Shown in pieces: positions 1 through 5,640 of a DNA stretch of 7,550 bases (positions within the stretch are counted from its first letter, which is position 1; every line of letters starts with the position of its first letter). A model generated the notes under the pieces. That model was not told the origin of the DNA. It searched no databases and worked only from the letters and a program-made list of their open reading frames with translations. The translations under genes and the position numbers were made by a program. This stretch comes from Deltaproteobacteria bacterium (GTDB lineage Bacteria; Desulfobacterota; Binatia; DP-6), in assembly GCA_005879205.1 (NCBI GenBank), contig VBLD01000012.1:1-7550 (forward strand). Direction: 5' to 3'.

Positions 1-2
1 TC

Positions 3-227
3 GGATCGTGGGCGCGGGGCGAAGCGGATCGCCTGAGCGACATCGACCTCATCGTCGTCGCCCGCTCCCGCCGGCCCTTCGTCGATCGCTTCCGCGACTT
101 CCCGGAGTTGCTGAGGGCGCCCGCGGGTATCGAGCTGCTCATCTACACCCCCGACGAGTTCGCGCGCCTGCGGCGGACGAACCGTTTCGTTCGCCACGTG
201 CTGCGCGAAGCAAAGCGCGTCGTATGA
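3..227 (+). CDS. MNT-type nucleotidyltransferase domain protein, 3' part only
   Basis: The 5' end lies outside the window; 74 residues are visible. They open with GSWARGEADRLSDIDL, the canonical nucleotidyltransferase signature: a Gly-Ser pair, then Asp-x-Asp, which in this fold binds the metal and nucleotide. The rest (FVDRFRDFPELL, then IELLIYTPDEF and a short basic C-terminus) is the usual end of the small stand-alone MNT proteins of about 100 residues. Relatives often pair with a HEPN protein, either as toxin-antitoxin modules in which the MNT protein modifies its partner or as uncharacterised pairs. No HEPN gene follows, so any partner must lie upstream of the window. The gene ends at TGA 225-227, only 15 bp before the RT remnant. 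Family assignment is firm; the target is unknown. Confidence 0.8.
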   Translation, partial: GSWARGEADRLSDIDLIVVARSRRPFVDRFRDFPELLRAPAGIELLIYTPDEFARLRRTNRFVRHVLREAKRVV

Positions 228-242
228 GCCTTGCGCCGGTGA

Positions 243-682
243 CACCGCTACATGGACGACTTCGTGCTCGGCGGGCGCGACGAGGCACGCGCGCGGCTCA
301 CCGACGTCGGGCGCTTCCTCCAGACGCGGCTCGCGCTCGGTCTCAACCCAGCCGGGTCGTTGTCGCTCCCCTCTCCACACCGCGCGACTTCCTCGGCTAC
401 GTCCATCACCCGGACGGCCGCATCCGCGTCCGCCGTCGCAGCGTGCGGCGGCTCTGGCGGCGGCTCGCGACCCTCGAGGGGGGGCGAGTGCCGTGGCGGT
501 CCGCCCGCGCGTCGGTCGCGAGCTGGCTCGGCCTCGCCAAGCACGCCCATGCCTTCCGTCTCTCGCGCTCGATCTTCGCCGCGCGCGACGTGCGGAACAT
601 CGGCAAGCGGCTCCTGGTCGGCCGGGTGGCGGAGGTGCCGCGCTTGACAGCGAACTGTGCAAGCAATAGGTCAAGCACGTGA
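243..682 (+). pseudogene. reverse transcriptase remnant: 5'-truncated, frameshifted C-terminal part
   Basis: Two frames together give the C-terminal third of a bacterial reverse transcriptase. In the first frame, HRYMDDFVLGGRDEARARL followed by a Leu-rich stretch ending LNP carries the YxDD catalytic motif. At 347-350 the reading must slip to the next frame, where VVVAPLSTPRDFLGYVHHPD, an Arg-rich helix (RVRRRSVRRLWRRL), a thumb-like SWLGLAKHAHAFRL and RDVRNIGKRLLV follow in the expected order. Loss of one C from the C run at 347-349 restores a continuous LNPSRVVVAPL, so one deletion explains the break. Palm motifs upstream of YMDD are absent: an in-frame TGA at 240 and the neighbouring MNT gene take their place. 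The protein cannot be an active polymerase. The thumb resembles DGR-type or other compact non-LTR bacterial RTs; the subclass cannot be told from this fragment. Its TGA (680-682) overlaps the antitoxin start. Confidence 0.75.
642..676 (+). promoter_or_regulatory. candidate promoter/operator of the phd-vapC pair
   Basis: A perfect TTGACA hexamer sits at 644-649, about 30 bp before the antitoxin GTG. With a 17-bp spacer the -10 would fall at 667-672 (TAGGTC, poor match), and transcription would begin close to the GTG itself. The box is embedded in symmetry. GCTTG (642-646) pairs with CAAGC (660-664), extended by ACAG/CTGT with one bulged G around a CGAA loop. GTCAAGC (670-676) is an exact inverted copy of GCTTGAC (642-648). 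CAAGC therefore occurs twice in direct orientation 12 bp apart (660, 672) and once inverted. Such spacing suits binding by a dimeric Phd-type antitoxin autorepressing its operon. A weak AGG (668-670) is the only ribosome binding site seen. Confidence 0.45.
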
Positions 683-951
683 AGTCGGTCAACGCGCTCC
701 AGCTCCGGCAGTCGCTCGGACGCGTGCTCCGCCAGCTCGAGCGCGGCGGCGACCCGATCCTCGTCCAGCGCGGCAGGCAGCCGGCGGCGGTCCTGATCTC
801 GCTTGGCGACTATCAGGAGCGGTTCGTGGACCGGGAAGCGGACGCCCGCCGCCGCGCGGTCGTCGCGGCGCTCAAGAAGATGCGCTTCCGGAGGCCGGCG
901 CCGCGCACGACGCTGGAGCTGCTCCGCGACCTGCGCTCCGGACGGGCGTGA
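679..951 (+). CDS. Phd/YefM-type antitoxin
   Basis: A 90-residue protein that should neutralise the adjacent VapC toxin and repress the operon. Residues 1-49 are the Phd/YefM DNA-binding fold: the MKSVNALQLRQSLGRVL opening, ERGGDPILVQRGRQPAAVLI (21-40), then SLGDYQERF. Residues 50-90 are charged and helical, as expected for the toxin-binding tail that is disordered without toxin. The GTG at 679 is preferred because the family begins almost exactly with this MKxVNAxxLRQxLG segment. It overlaps the stop of the RT remnant (GTGA), and its own stop overlaps the toxin start in the same way, so translation is probably coupled. Regulation is likely through the CAAGC repeats just upstream. Family call is confident. 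Confidence 0.88.
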   Translation: MKSVNALQLRQSLGRVLRQLERGGDPILVQRGRQPAAVLISLGDYQERFVDREADARRRAVVAALKKMRFRRPAPRTTLELLRDLRSGRA

Positions 952-1370
952 CCGTCCTCGACGCATCGGTTGCCCTCAAGTGGTTCGTCGAGGACGAGCC
1001 GCTGGTCGACGAGGCGAGGACGGTTCTCGACGCCATCGGCGAGGATCCGGCCCCGTACGCGATCCCCGAGCTGTTCATGAACGAGCTCCTGGCGGTGCTG
1101 GCACGCCTGCCCGGCGCCAACGCCGAGCGGGTGCAGAAGGCGCTCGATCTCGTCGAGTCGCTCGGTCTCGCCCGCATCGGCAACGGCCACGAGCTGCTGG
1201 CCGCGGCGGCGGGCTTCGCCTGCGACTGGGGGCTCTCCGGCTACGACGCGGTCTACGTCGCGCTCGCGTCGCTCACGAGCGGCGTGTGGCTCACGGCCGA
1301 CGCCCGCGCCGCAGCGAAGGTGCGGCGCAAGGGGCTCGTGCGCCTGCTGGGTCGGGCGGCTTCGCGCTGA
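948..1370 (+). CDS. vapC: VapC-family PIN-domain ribonuclease toxin
   Basis: A 140-residue PIN-domain protein, a normal length for VapC, expected to cleave RNA with bound Mg/Mn when freed from its antitoxin. All four acidic positions are visible: D5 in TVLDASVALKWF, E46 in IPELFMNELLAVL, D100 in GLSGYDAVYVALA and D118 in VWLTADARAA. None is lost, so the toxin looks intact. The GTG start at 948 overlaps the antitoxin stop by four bases (GTGA). The start places VLDAS at residue 3, where the family has it. The RNA target (tRNA, rRNA or mRNA) cannot be predicted. Pairing a Phd/YefM-type antitoxin with a VapC toxin is a common combination. The module appears self-contained within the accessory segment and may have arrived or persisted by addiction. 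Confidence 0.9.
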   Translation: MTVLDASVALKWFVEDEPLVDEARTVLDAIGEDPAPYAIPELFMNELLAVLARLPGANAERVQKALDLVESLGLARIGNGHELLAAAAGFACDWGLSGYDAVYVALASLTSGVWLTADARAAAKVRRKGLVRLLGRAASR

Positions 1371-1414
1371 GCGCGGTCTGCACTCGAACGCCGTCGGCGT
1401 GGAGATCAAGCACG

Positions 1415-1756
1415 TCAGCGCTGGTCCATCCTCTGCTCGCCCTGCTTCATCCCCTCGATGCGCTTCTCGAGGCGTTGCTCGCGGCGCTGAAGGCCTTGCT
1501 CGCGCCGCTCCACCCGCTTCTCGGTTCCACCGGCCGACGCGAGGCCGAGACGGATCTGCTCCAGCGCCTGGTTCACGCGTTCGACCGCCTTCGCCCGGTG
1601 GCCGCCGTATTCGTGACCCGCCGCCTGCAGGTGCTGGCGCGCGCTCTCGAGCGCCTGCTGGGCGGCTTGCATGTCCGGATGCTCCTCGGCGCGCACCGCG
1701 CGGACCGCGAGCAAGCAGACGGGGATCAAGACGAGCACGGTTCGAGATTTGATCAT
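1415..1756 (-). CDS. small exported helical protein of unknown function
   Basis: 113 residues, transcribed leftwards and convergent with vapC. The ATG at 1756 is chosen because AGGAGGG (1768-1762) lies five bases upstream, a near-perfect ribosome binding site, and because a signal peptide begins there: MIKSR, a hydrophobic core VLVLIPVCLLAV, and probable cleavage after A23 (VRA). The mature part (24-113) has a helical segment HPDMQAAQQALESARQHLQAAGHEYGGHRAKAVERV NQALEQI with a HEYGGHR motif at 48-54 (the space marks a line break in this note, not a gap). A Glu/Arg/Gln-rich coiled-coil tail follows (about 80-113). I recall similar small periplasmic proteins with GGHRxKAxxxVxxAL in proteobacteria, with no assigned function. 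The His residues could bind metal, but this is only a guess. Confidence 0.7.
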   Translation of the reverse strand: MIKSRTVLVLIPVCLLAVRAVRAEEHPDMQAAQQALESARQHLQAAGHEYGGHRAKAVERVNQALEQIRLGLASAGGTEKRVERREQGLQRREQRLEKRIEGMKQGEQRMDQR

Positions 1757-1761
1757 GTGCG

Positions 1762-1768
1762 CCCTCCT
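1762..1768 (-). promoter_or_regulatory. ribosome binding site deciding the start of the small exported protein
   Basis: On the minus strand the bases read AGGAGGG followed by CGCAC and then the ATG at 1756. This is the strongest Shine-Dalgarno match in the window. It rejects the longer open frame that continues upstream to 1906 across the ferredoxin start. Confidence 0.75.
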
Positions 1769-1792
1769 ATCAACGGCTCCTTCGAGGGACCA

Positions 1793-1828
1793 GGCCCGTT
1801 TGAACGCGCCGGGCCGCCAAGGTATTCC
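1793..1828 (+). promoter_or_regulatory. weak candidate promoter for the ferredoxin-nuclease-hpnK operon
   Basis: In the 79-bp divergent gap, TTGAAC (1800-1805) and TATTCC (1823-1828) lie 17 bp apart, a sigma70-like layout with imperfect hexamers. The start would then fall at or next to the ATG at 1836, giving a leaderless or nearly leaderless mRNA. This fits the lack of a good ribosome binding site there. GGCCCG (1793-1798) and CGGGCC (1810-1815) form an inverted repeat that brackets the -35 box. All of this is pattern matching in GC-rich DNA and is weak. Confidence 0.25.
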
Positions 1829-1835
1829 TCCGGCA

Positions 1836-2654
1836 ATGGCCACGGTGATCACCAGCGAGTGCATCAACTGCGGCGCCTGCGAGCCCGAATGCCCGAACAC
1901 CGCCATCTACCAGGGCGCGGTCGAGTGGCAGGCGCCCGACGGCTCGACGCGCCCGGCGCTGTCGAACGACATCTTCTACATCGTCCCCGAGAAGTGCACC
2001 GAGTGTGTCGGCTTCCACGACCACGAGGCGTGCGCGGCGGTCTGCCCGGTCGACTGCTGTGTGCCGGACCCCCAGATCCCGGAGACCCACGAGGTGCTTC
2101 TCGAGCGGGCCCGCGCGCTGCACCCCGAGCTGACCATCGCCGACGACGCCCCGTCGCGCTTCAAGAAGGAAGGTGCCGCCGCCCCCGCGGCGGGAGCCAC
2201 GCCGGCGCCCGCGCCCGCGACCAAACCAGCGGCACCAGCGCCGGTGGCGCCCCCACCGGCAGCCGCGGCGGCTCCGGCGGACGCGCCCGGGCTGGCCATT
2301 CCGCCGCCGGCGGAATGGGACATCCCGATCAGCTGCTTCCGGTGCGCCGGCGAGTACGCCGTCCCATTCGCCTACTTCCGAGCCGGCGTCGTCTTCTACT
2401 GCCCGCACTGCCAGGGCTCGTTCGTACCGACGCTCAGCATGGTGCGCGCCGTGGAGCAGTCGCTCGCGCGCTTCCACGCTCGCTGGACGACGGCCTTCGA
2501 GGAGCTCCAGGAGCGACGCCGCCGAGAGCTCGAGCAGTTCGAGGGCCGCCAGCGGCACGAGCTCGAGGAGTTCGAGCAAGAGCTCAGGACGATCGCGACG
2601 CGGGACAAAGCGCCGGGCGCGCCGACCAAGCGGCGAGGGTTCTTCACCTTCTGA
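1836..2654 (+). CDS. 2x[4Fe-4S] ferredoxin fused to a zinc-ribbon/coiled-coil domain
   Basis: 272 residues in three parts. Residues 1-100 are a YfhL-like bacterial ferredoxin: C9, C12, C15 and C19 (CINCGACEPECP) for one cluster, and C54, C57, C66 and C70 (CTEC, x8, CAAVCP) plus C74/C75 for the second. The eight-residue insertion in the second motif is typical of that subgroup. Residues 113-158 are a flexible Ala/Pro linker. Residues 163-272 start with a four-Cys zinc-ribbon-like unit (C167, C170, C189, C192: CFRC and CPHC), then an amphipathic coiled coil full of Glu and Arg (about 205-255) and a basic tail ending GFFTF. The role should be cytoplasmic electron transfer; the tail may dock a partner. 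Free-standing ferredoxins of this type are about 80-110 residues, so the fusion is unusual. It is the first gene of a tight operon: the nuclease start lies two bases after its stop. The ATG at 1836 is chosen because the family begins MAxVITxxCINCGAC. Confidence 0.85.
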   Translation: MATVITSECINCGACEPECPNTAIYQGAVEWQAPDGSTRPALSNDIFYIVPEKCTECVGFHDHEACAAVCPVDCCVPDPQIPETHEVLLERARALHPELTIADDAPSRFKKEGAAAPAAGATPAPAPATKPAAPAPVAPPPAAAAAPADAPGLAIPPPAEWDIPISCFRCAGEYAVPFAYFRAGVVFYCPHCQGSFVPTLSMVRAVEQSLARFHARWTTAFEELQERRRRELEQFEGRQRHELEEFEQELRTIATRDKAPGAPTKRRGFFTF

Positions 2655-2656
2655 GC

Positions 2657-4555
2657 TTGCGCGAGCGGCTCCACGACTATCTGGCCGCCCGCCCCGCGGG
2701 GGCGACGGCCGAGGAGCTGCTCGACCTGGTGTTCGTCGGCCGCGGCCGCGACCCGGACTTCGGCGATCGCTTCCTCGCCGCGTTGCTCGGCGCGGACCCG
2801 CGCTTCCGGTTCGAGCCGGTCGAGCAGCGCTGGCGCGTGCGGTCCTGCGACGGGCTCGTGCGACCGCTCGCCGAGGTCGAGTTCGTGGTCGTCGACCTCG
2901 AGACGACCGGCGGGGCCTCGGGACAGGACGCGATCATCGAGATCGGGGCGGCCCGCGTCGTGGGCGGCCGCCTCACCGAGCGCTTCGCGAGCCTGGTCCG
3001 TCCGGGCCGGCCCATCCAGCCCTTCGTCTCGCGACTCACCGGGATCACCGACGCGATGGTCGCCGGCGCGCCGCGTCTGGCCGAGGTCCTGCCGCGCTTC
3101 GTCGAGTTCGCCGGAACCGCCGTGCTGGTGGCGCACAACGCCGCCTTCGACGTGGGCCACCTCAGGGCCGCGGGCGCGCCGCTCGACGCTCCCGTGCTCT
3201 GCACGATCCGCCTCGCGCGCCGTCTGCTGCCCGAGAGCCGCCGCCGCTCGCTCGACGCCGTCGCGGTCACGCTCGGCATCGCCTGCTTCCGCCGCCACCG
3301 CGCGCTCCCCGACGCCGAGATCGCGGCCGAGATCCTCTGCGTCTTCCTCGAGCGACTCCAGGAACGAGGCATCGAGAGACTGGACCAGCTCCTCGATTTT
3401 CAGCGCAGCGCCGCCGACGGACGCCCGTTCATCGTCCACGTCCCGCGGGCGCGGCTCGACGAGGTGCCGGCCGTTCCGGGCGTCTACCACCTGCTCGGCC
3501 GCGACGGCCGCCTCCTCTACGTCGGCAAGGCGCGCCGGCTGCGGGAGCGGCTGGCGGCATACTTCACCAACGCCCGCGGCCACTCGCCGCGCGTCCTCGA
3601 CCTGATCCGCCACGTCCACGACTTCCGCGTGACCGAGACCGGCTCCGAGCTGGCCGCCTCGCTCCTCGAGGCGCGCCGGATCCGCGAGCTGAAGCCGCCC
3701 TACAACCGGCAGCTGCGCGGCCTACCCCGCGTGGGCTTCCTGAAGCTCGGCGTGCGGAGCGAGTTCCCGCGCCTGTGGGCCACCGAGCGCGTCGGCGCCG
3801 ACCGCGCGACGTACCTCGGTCCTTTTGCGAGCCTCGCCGCGGCGGAGCGGGCCCTTGCGGTTCTCGGGCGCGTGTTCAAGCTGAGGACGTGCCCCGGGCG
3901 GCTGTACCCGGCGCCGGAGGCGACCCCGTGCCTCTCGGGTCAGGTGGGCGCGTGCACCGCGCCGTGCGCGGCGCGCGTCGACGAGGCGGCGTACCGCGCG
4001 CAGGTGGACGCCTGCCTCGCGTTCTTCGCGGGCGGCGACGAGCGACCGCTCGACTGGCTCGGGGCGAGACGCGACGTGCTGGCGGCGGAGCTGCGCTTCG
4101 AGGCGGCCGCCCAGGTGCAGCGGGACATCGAGCTGCTCGAGTCGCTGCGCCGCCGGCAGCAAGGGCTCAACTGGGTGGTCACGCGCCAGAACTTCGCCGT
4201 CCTGCTGCCCGCCGAGACCCGCGAGTCGGCGGTGCTCTACGTGGTGCTCGGCGGCCGGCTCGCCGTCGAGGCGCGTCTCGCCGCGACGGCGGATCTGGTC
4301 TCGGCCGCCGCGCTCGTGCGCGAGCGGTTCGCGCGCTACCAGGACGCGCCGCTGACGCGAGCCGACGTCGACGGCACGGCGATCATGGCCGCCTGGCTGC
4401 GCGACCGCGGCGCGCAGGACGGTGTCATCCTGCCGCTCGACGGTCCCGACGCGATCGTCGACCGCCTCGACGAGCTGGCGGTCACGGTGCGCGACCTCGG
4501 CATGGCGGGCGTCGGACCGTTGCCGCCGATCGACGCGCTCGGCGAGCGGCCGTGA
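2657..4555 (+). CDS. DEDDh 3'-5' exonuclease fused to UvrC-like GIY-YIG nuclease
   Basis: 632 residues from TTG 2657. Residues 1-70 are a helical N-terminus. Residues 74-235 are a DnaQ-like exonuclease: D80 and E82 (VVDLETTG), D165 (VAHNAAFD), H214 and D219 (HRALPD), all catalytic positions present. Residues 268-352 are the UvrC GIY-YIG endonuclease: GVY (275-277), YVGKA (288-292), the Arg-rich LRERLAAYF, E338 (SLLEARRI) and N350. Then C412, C425, C433 and C437 have nearly the spacing of the UvrC [4Fe-4S] ligands, and 474-500 resembles the UVR motif (LRFEAAAQVQRDIELL). The RNase H-like 5' nuclease and helix-hairpin-helix half of UvrC are absent. The same architecture is known from actinobacteria (DEDD exonuclease/UvrC-N fusions), presumably in DNA repair with cleavage on one side of a lesion. 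The frame stays open far upstream by GC bias. TTG 2657 is chosen because LRERLHDYL starts there, two bases after the ferredoxin stop; no strong ribosome binding site is visible. Confidence 0.87.
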   Translation: MRERLHDYLAARPAGATAEELLDLVFVGRGRDPDFGDRFLAALLGADPRFRFEPVEQRWRVRSCDGLVRPLAEVEFVVVDLETTGGASGQDAIIEIGAARVVGGRLTERFASLVRPGRPIQPFVSRLTGITDAMVAGAPRLAEVLPRFVEFAGTAVLVAHNAAFDVGHLRAAGAPLDAPVLCTIRLARRLLPESRRRSLDAVAVTLGIACFRRHRALPDAEIAAEILCVFLERLQERGIERLDQLLDFQRSAADGRPFIVHVPRARLDEVPAVPGVYHLLGRDGRLLYVGKARRLRERLAAYFTNARGHSPRVLDLIRHVHDFRVTETGSELAASLLEARRIRELKPPYNRQLRGLPRVGFLKLGVRSEFPRLWATERVGADRATYLGPFASLAAAERALAVLGRVFKLRTCPGRLYPAPEATPCLSGQVGACTAPCAARVDEAAYRAQVDACLAFFAGGDERPLDWLGARRDVLAAELRFEAAAQVQRDIELLESLRRRQQGLNWVVTRQNFAVLLPAETRESAVLYVVLGGRLAVEARLAATADLVSAAALVRERFARYQDAPLTRADVDGTAIMAAWLRDRGAQDGVILPLDGPDAIVDRLDELAVTVRDLGMAGVGPLPPIDALGERP

Positions 4556-5436
4556 CCGCCCGCCGGCGGCTCGTGGTCAGCGGCGACGACTTCGGCGCCG
4601 CGTCCGAGGTGAACGCCGCCATCGTGCGGGCGCACCGGGACGGCATCCTGACGAGCGCGAGCCTCATGGTCACCGGCGACGCCGTCGACGAGGCGGTCGC
4701 GCTGGCACACGCGCATCCGCGCCTGGCCGTCGGCCTCCATCTGGTGCTCGCGCAGGGCCGGCCTGCGTCGCCACCCGCGGAGATTCCGAGATTGGTCACG
4801 GCGGCCGGCAGCTTCGGGGATCAGCCGGTCATGACGGGGATTCGCTACGCCTGGCTCGCCGTCGCGCGCCCGGGCGGCCGCGAGGAGCTGCGGCACGAGG
4901 TGGAGGCGCAGCTCCGGCGGTTCGCCGCGACCGGACTCCGCCTGGCGCACGTCGACGGGCACGTGAACATCCATCTTCATCCGATGATCCTGCCGCTCCT
5001 GCTCGAGCTCGCTCCGCGCTACGGGATCCGGGCGCTCCGCCTGTCGCGCGAGAGCCTCGGCAGCGCGCTCCGCCACGACCGCACGAGCGTCGGGCGGAAG
5101 GTCGCCGAGGGGCTCGTCTTCCGGGCGCTGTCGGCCTGGTCGGAAGCGCGCCTCCGGCAGGCCGGCATCGTCACCGCGGACCGCGTCTACGGCATGCACC
5201 AGACGGGGCACGTCGACGAGCGCTATCTTCTGGCCGTGCTCGAGGCCTTGCCGCCCGGCGTGCACGAGATCTACTGCCACCCGGCCGAGGCGCAGCCGGA
5301 GGCGCTGGCCCGGCACCAGCGCGGATACGACCACGCGAGCGAGGTGACCGCCCTGGTGAGCCCGCGGGTGCGCGAAGCCGTGACCGCGGCCGGGGTCGAG
5401 CTAGTGACGTACCCCGACCTGGTCGAAGCAAGATAG
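4552..5436 (+). CDS. hpnK: HpnK-like YdjC/ChbG-family carbohydrate deacetylase
   Basis: 294 residues from a GTG that overlaps the nuclease stop (GTGA). The YdjC/ChbG fold is shown by LVVSGDDFG (D12, D13), NAAIVRAHRDGILTSASLMV (21-40), VGLHLVL (H63), HVDGHVNIHLHP (H133, H137, H141, H143) and EIYCHPAE (H243). These Asp and His residues form the metal-dependent deacetylase site of the family. The HpnK branch, named as hopanoid-biosynthesis associated, shares the GRP-PPAEIPxLV segment (69-82), the ALPPGVHEIYCHPAE segment, the GYDHASEVTALVSPRVREAV end and the overall length. The expected role is deacetylation of an N-acetyl sugar on a hopanoid or another lipid/glycan, shown genetically for related loci but not for this protein. 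No other hopanoid gene lies in the window. It ends the three-gene operon. The YdjC fold is sure; the HpnK subtype is likely. Confidence 0.8.
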   Translation: MTARRRLVVSGDDFGAASEVNAAIVRAHRDGILTSASLMVTGDAVDEAVALAHAHPRLAVGLHLVLAQGRPASPPAEIPRLVTAAGSFGDQPVMTGIRYAWLAVARPGGREELRHEVEAQLRRFAATGLRLAHVDGHVNIHLHPMILPLLLELAPRYGIRALRLSRESLGSALRHDRTSVGRKVAEGLVFRALSAWSEARLRQAGIVTADRVYGMHQTGHVDERYLLAVLEALPPGVHEIYCHPAEAQPEALARHQRGYDHASEVTALVSPRVREAVTAAGVELVTYPDLVEAR

Positions 5437-5640
5437 CTCTCACGCTCCCGCCGCAGCGTGTGAAGCGGCGGGTGCGGTGGCGCGGCGCGGCCGGTGGTCT
5501 TGCAGCGCTGCGGCGGTGCGCGGGGGAGCGCTGCACGGCCGCATCACTCGCTCCGATCCGACGGCCGAAGCGCCCGGAATGGCGACCCTTTCCCGCCTCC
5601 GCCGGCGGCATGGCCGTTGCTCCGGCAGCCGCCGACGGTC
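5437..5640. other. non-coding stretch between hpnK and the transposase remnant
   Basis: 204 bases without a convincing gene. It holds the overlapping hairpins listed at 5441-5472 and the left copy of the 11-bp inverted repeat (5511-5521). Open frames run through it on both strands, but their translations are Arg/Ala/Pro-rich shadows. An in-frame ATG at 5494 could extend the transposase, but that extension looks non-homologous. Confidence 0.5.
5441..5472 (+). terminator. overlapping hairpins after hpnK, possible 3' end structure
   Basis: CCCGCCGC (5447-5454) pairs perfectly with GCGGCGGG (5465-5472) over a 10-nt loop. The alternative CACGCT (5441-5446) pairs with AGCGTG (5455-5460). The two stems cannot form together. 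They start five bases after the hpnK stop. There is no T run, so a classical intrinsic terminator is not shown. A processed 3' end or a stem that blocks exonucleases is equally possible. Confidence 0.35.

Noticed and set aside
243..682. Diversity-generating retroelement
   Set aside because: The RT thumb is compatible with one, but I found no template/variable repeat pair and no Avd-like gene. The RT is truncated, so a DGR cannot be claimed.
1388..1400. Short hairpin ACGCC-GTC-GGCGT between convergent vapC and the small exported gene as a terminator
   Set aside because: Only five base pairs with no T run in either direction; common by chance at this GC content.
803..2656. Very long + open frame running from 803 into the nuclease, suggesting a giant protein
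   Set aside because: Upstream of 2657 the translation is Arg/Ala/Gly-rich nonsense overlapping antitoxin, vapC and ferredoxin in other frames. Homology begins only near the TTG at 2657.
2173..4551. Long + open frame leading into the HpnK-like gene
   Set aside because: It is a GC-driven shadow of the ferredoxin and nuclease genes. Recognisable YdjC sequence starts just after GTG 4552.
5494..5640. Upstream ATG at 5494 as the transposase start
   Set aside because: The added 49 residues are Pro/Arg/Ala-rich without family resemblance. The ATG at 5641 opens a typical N-terminus.
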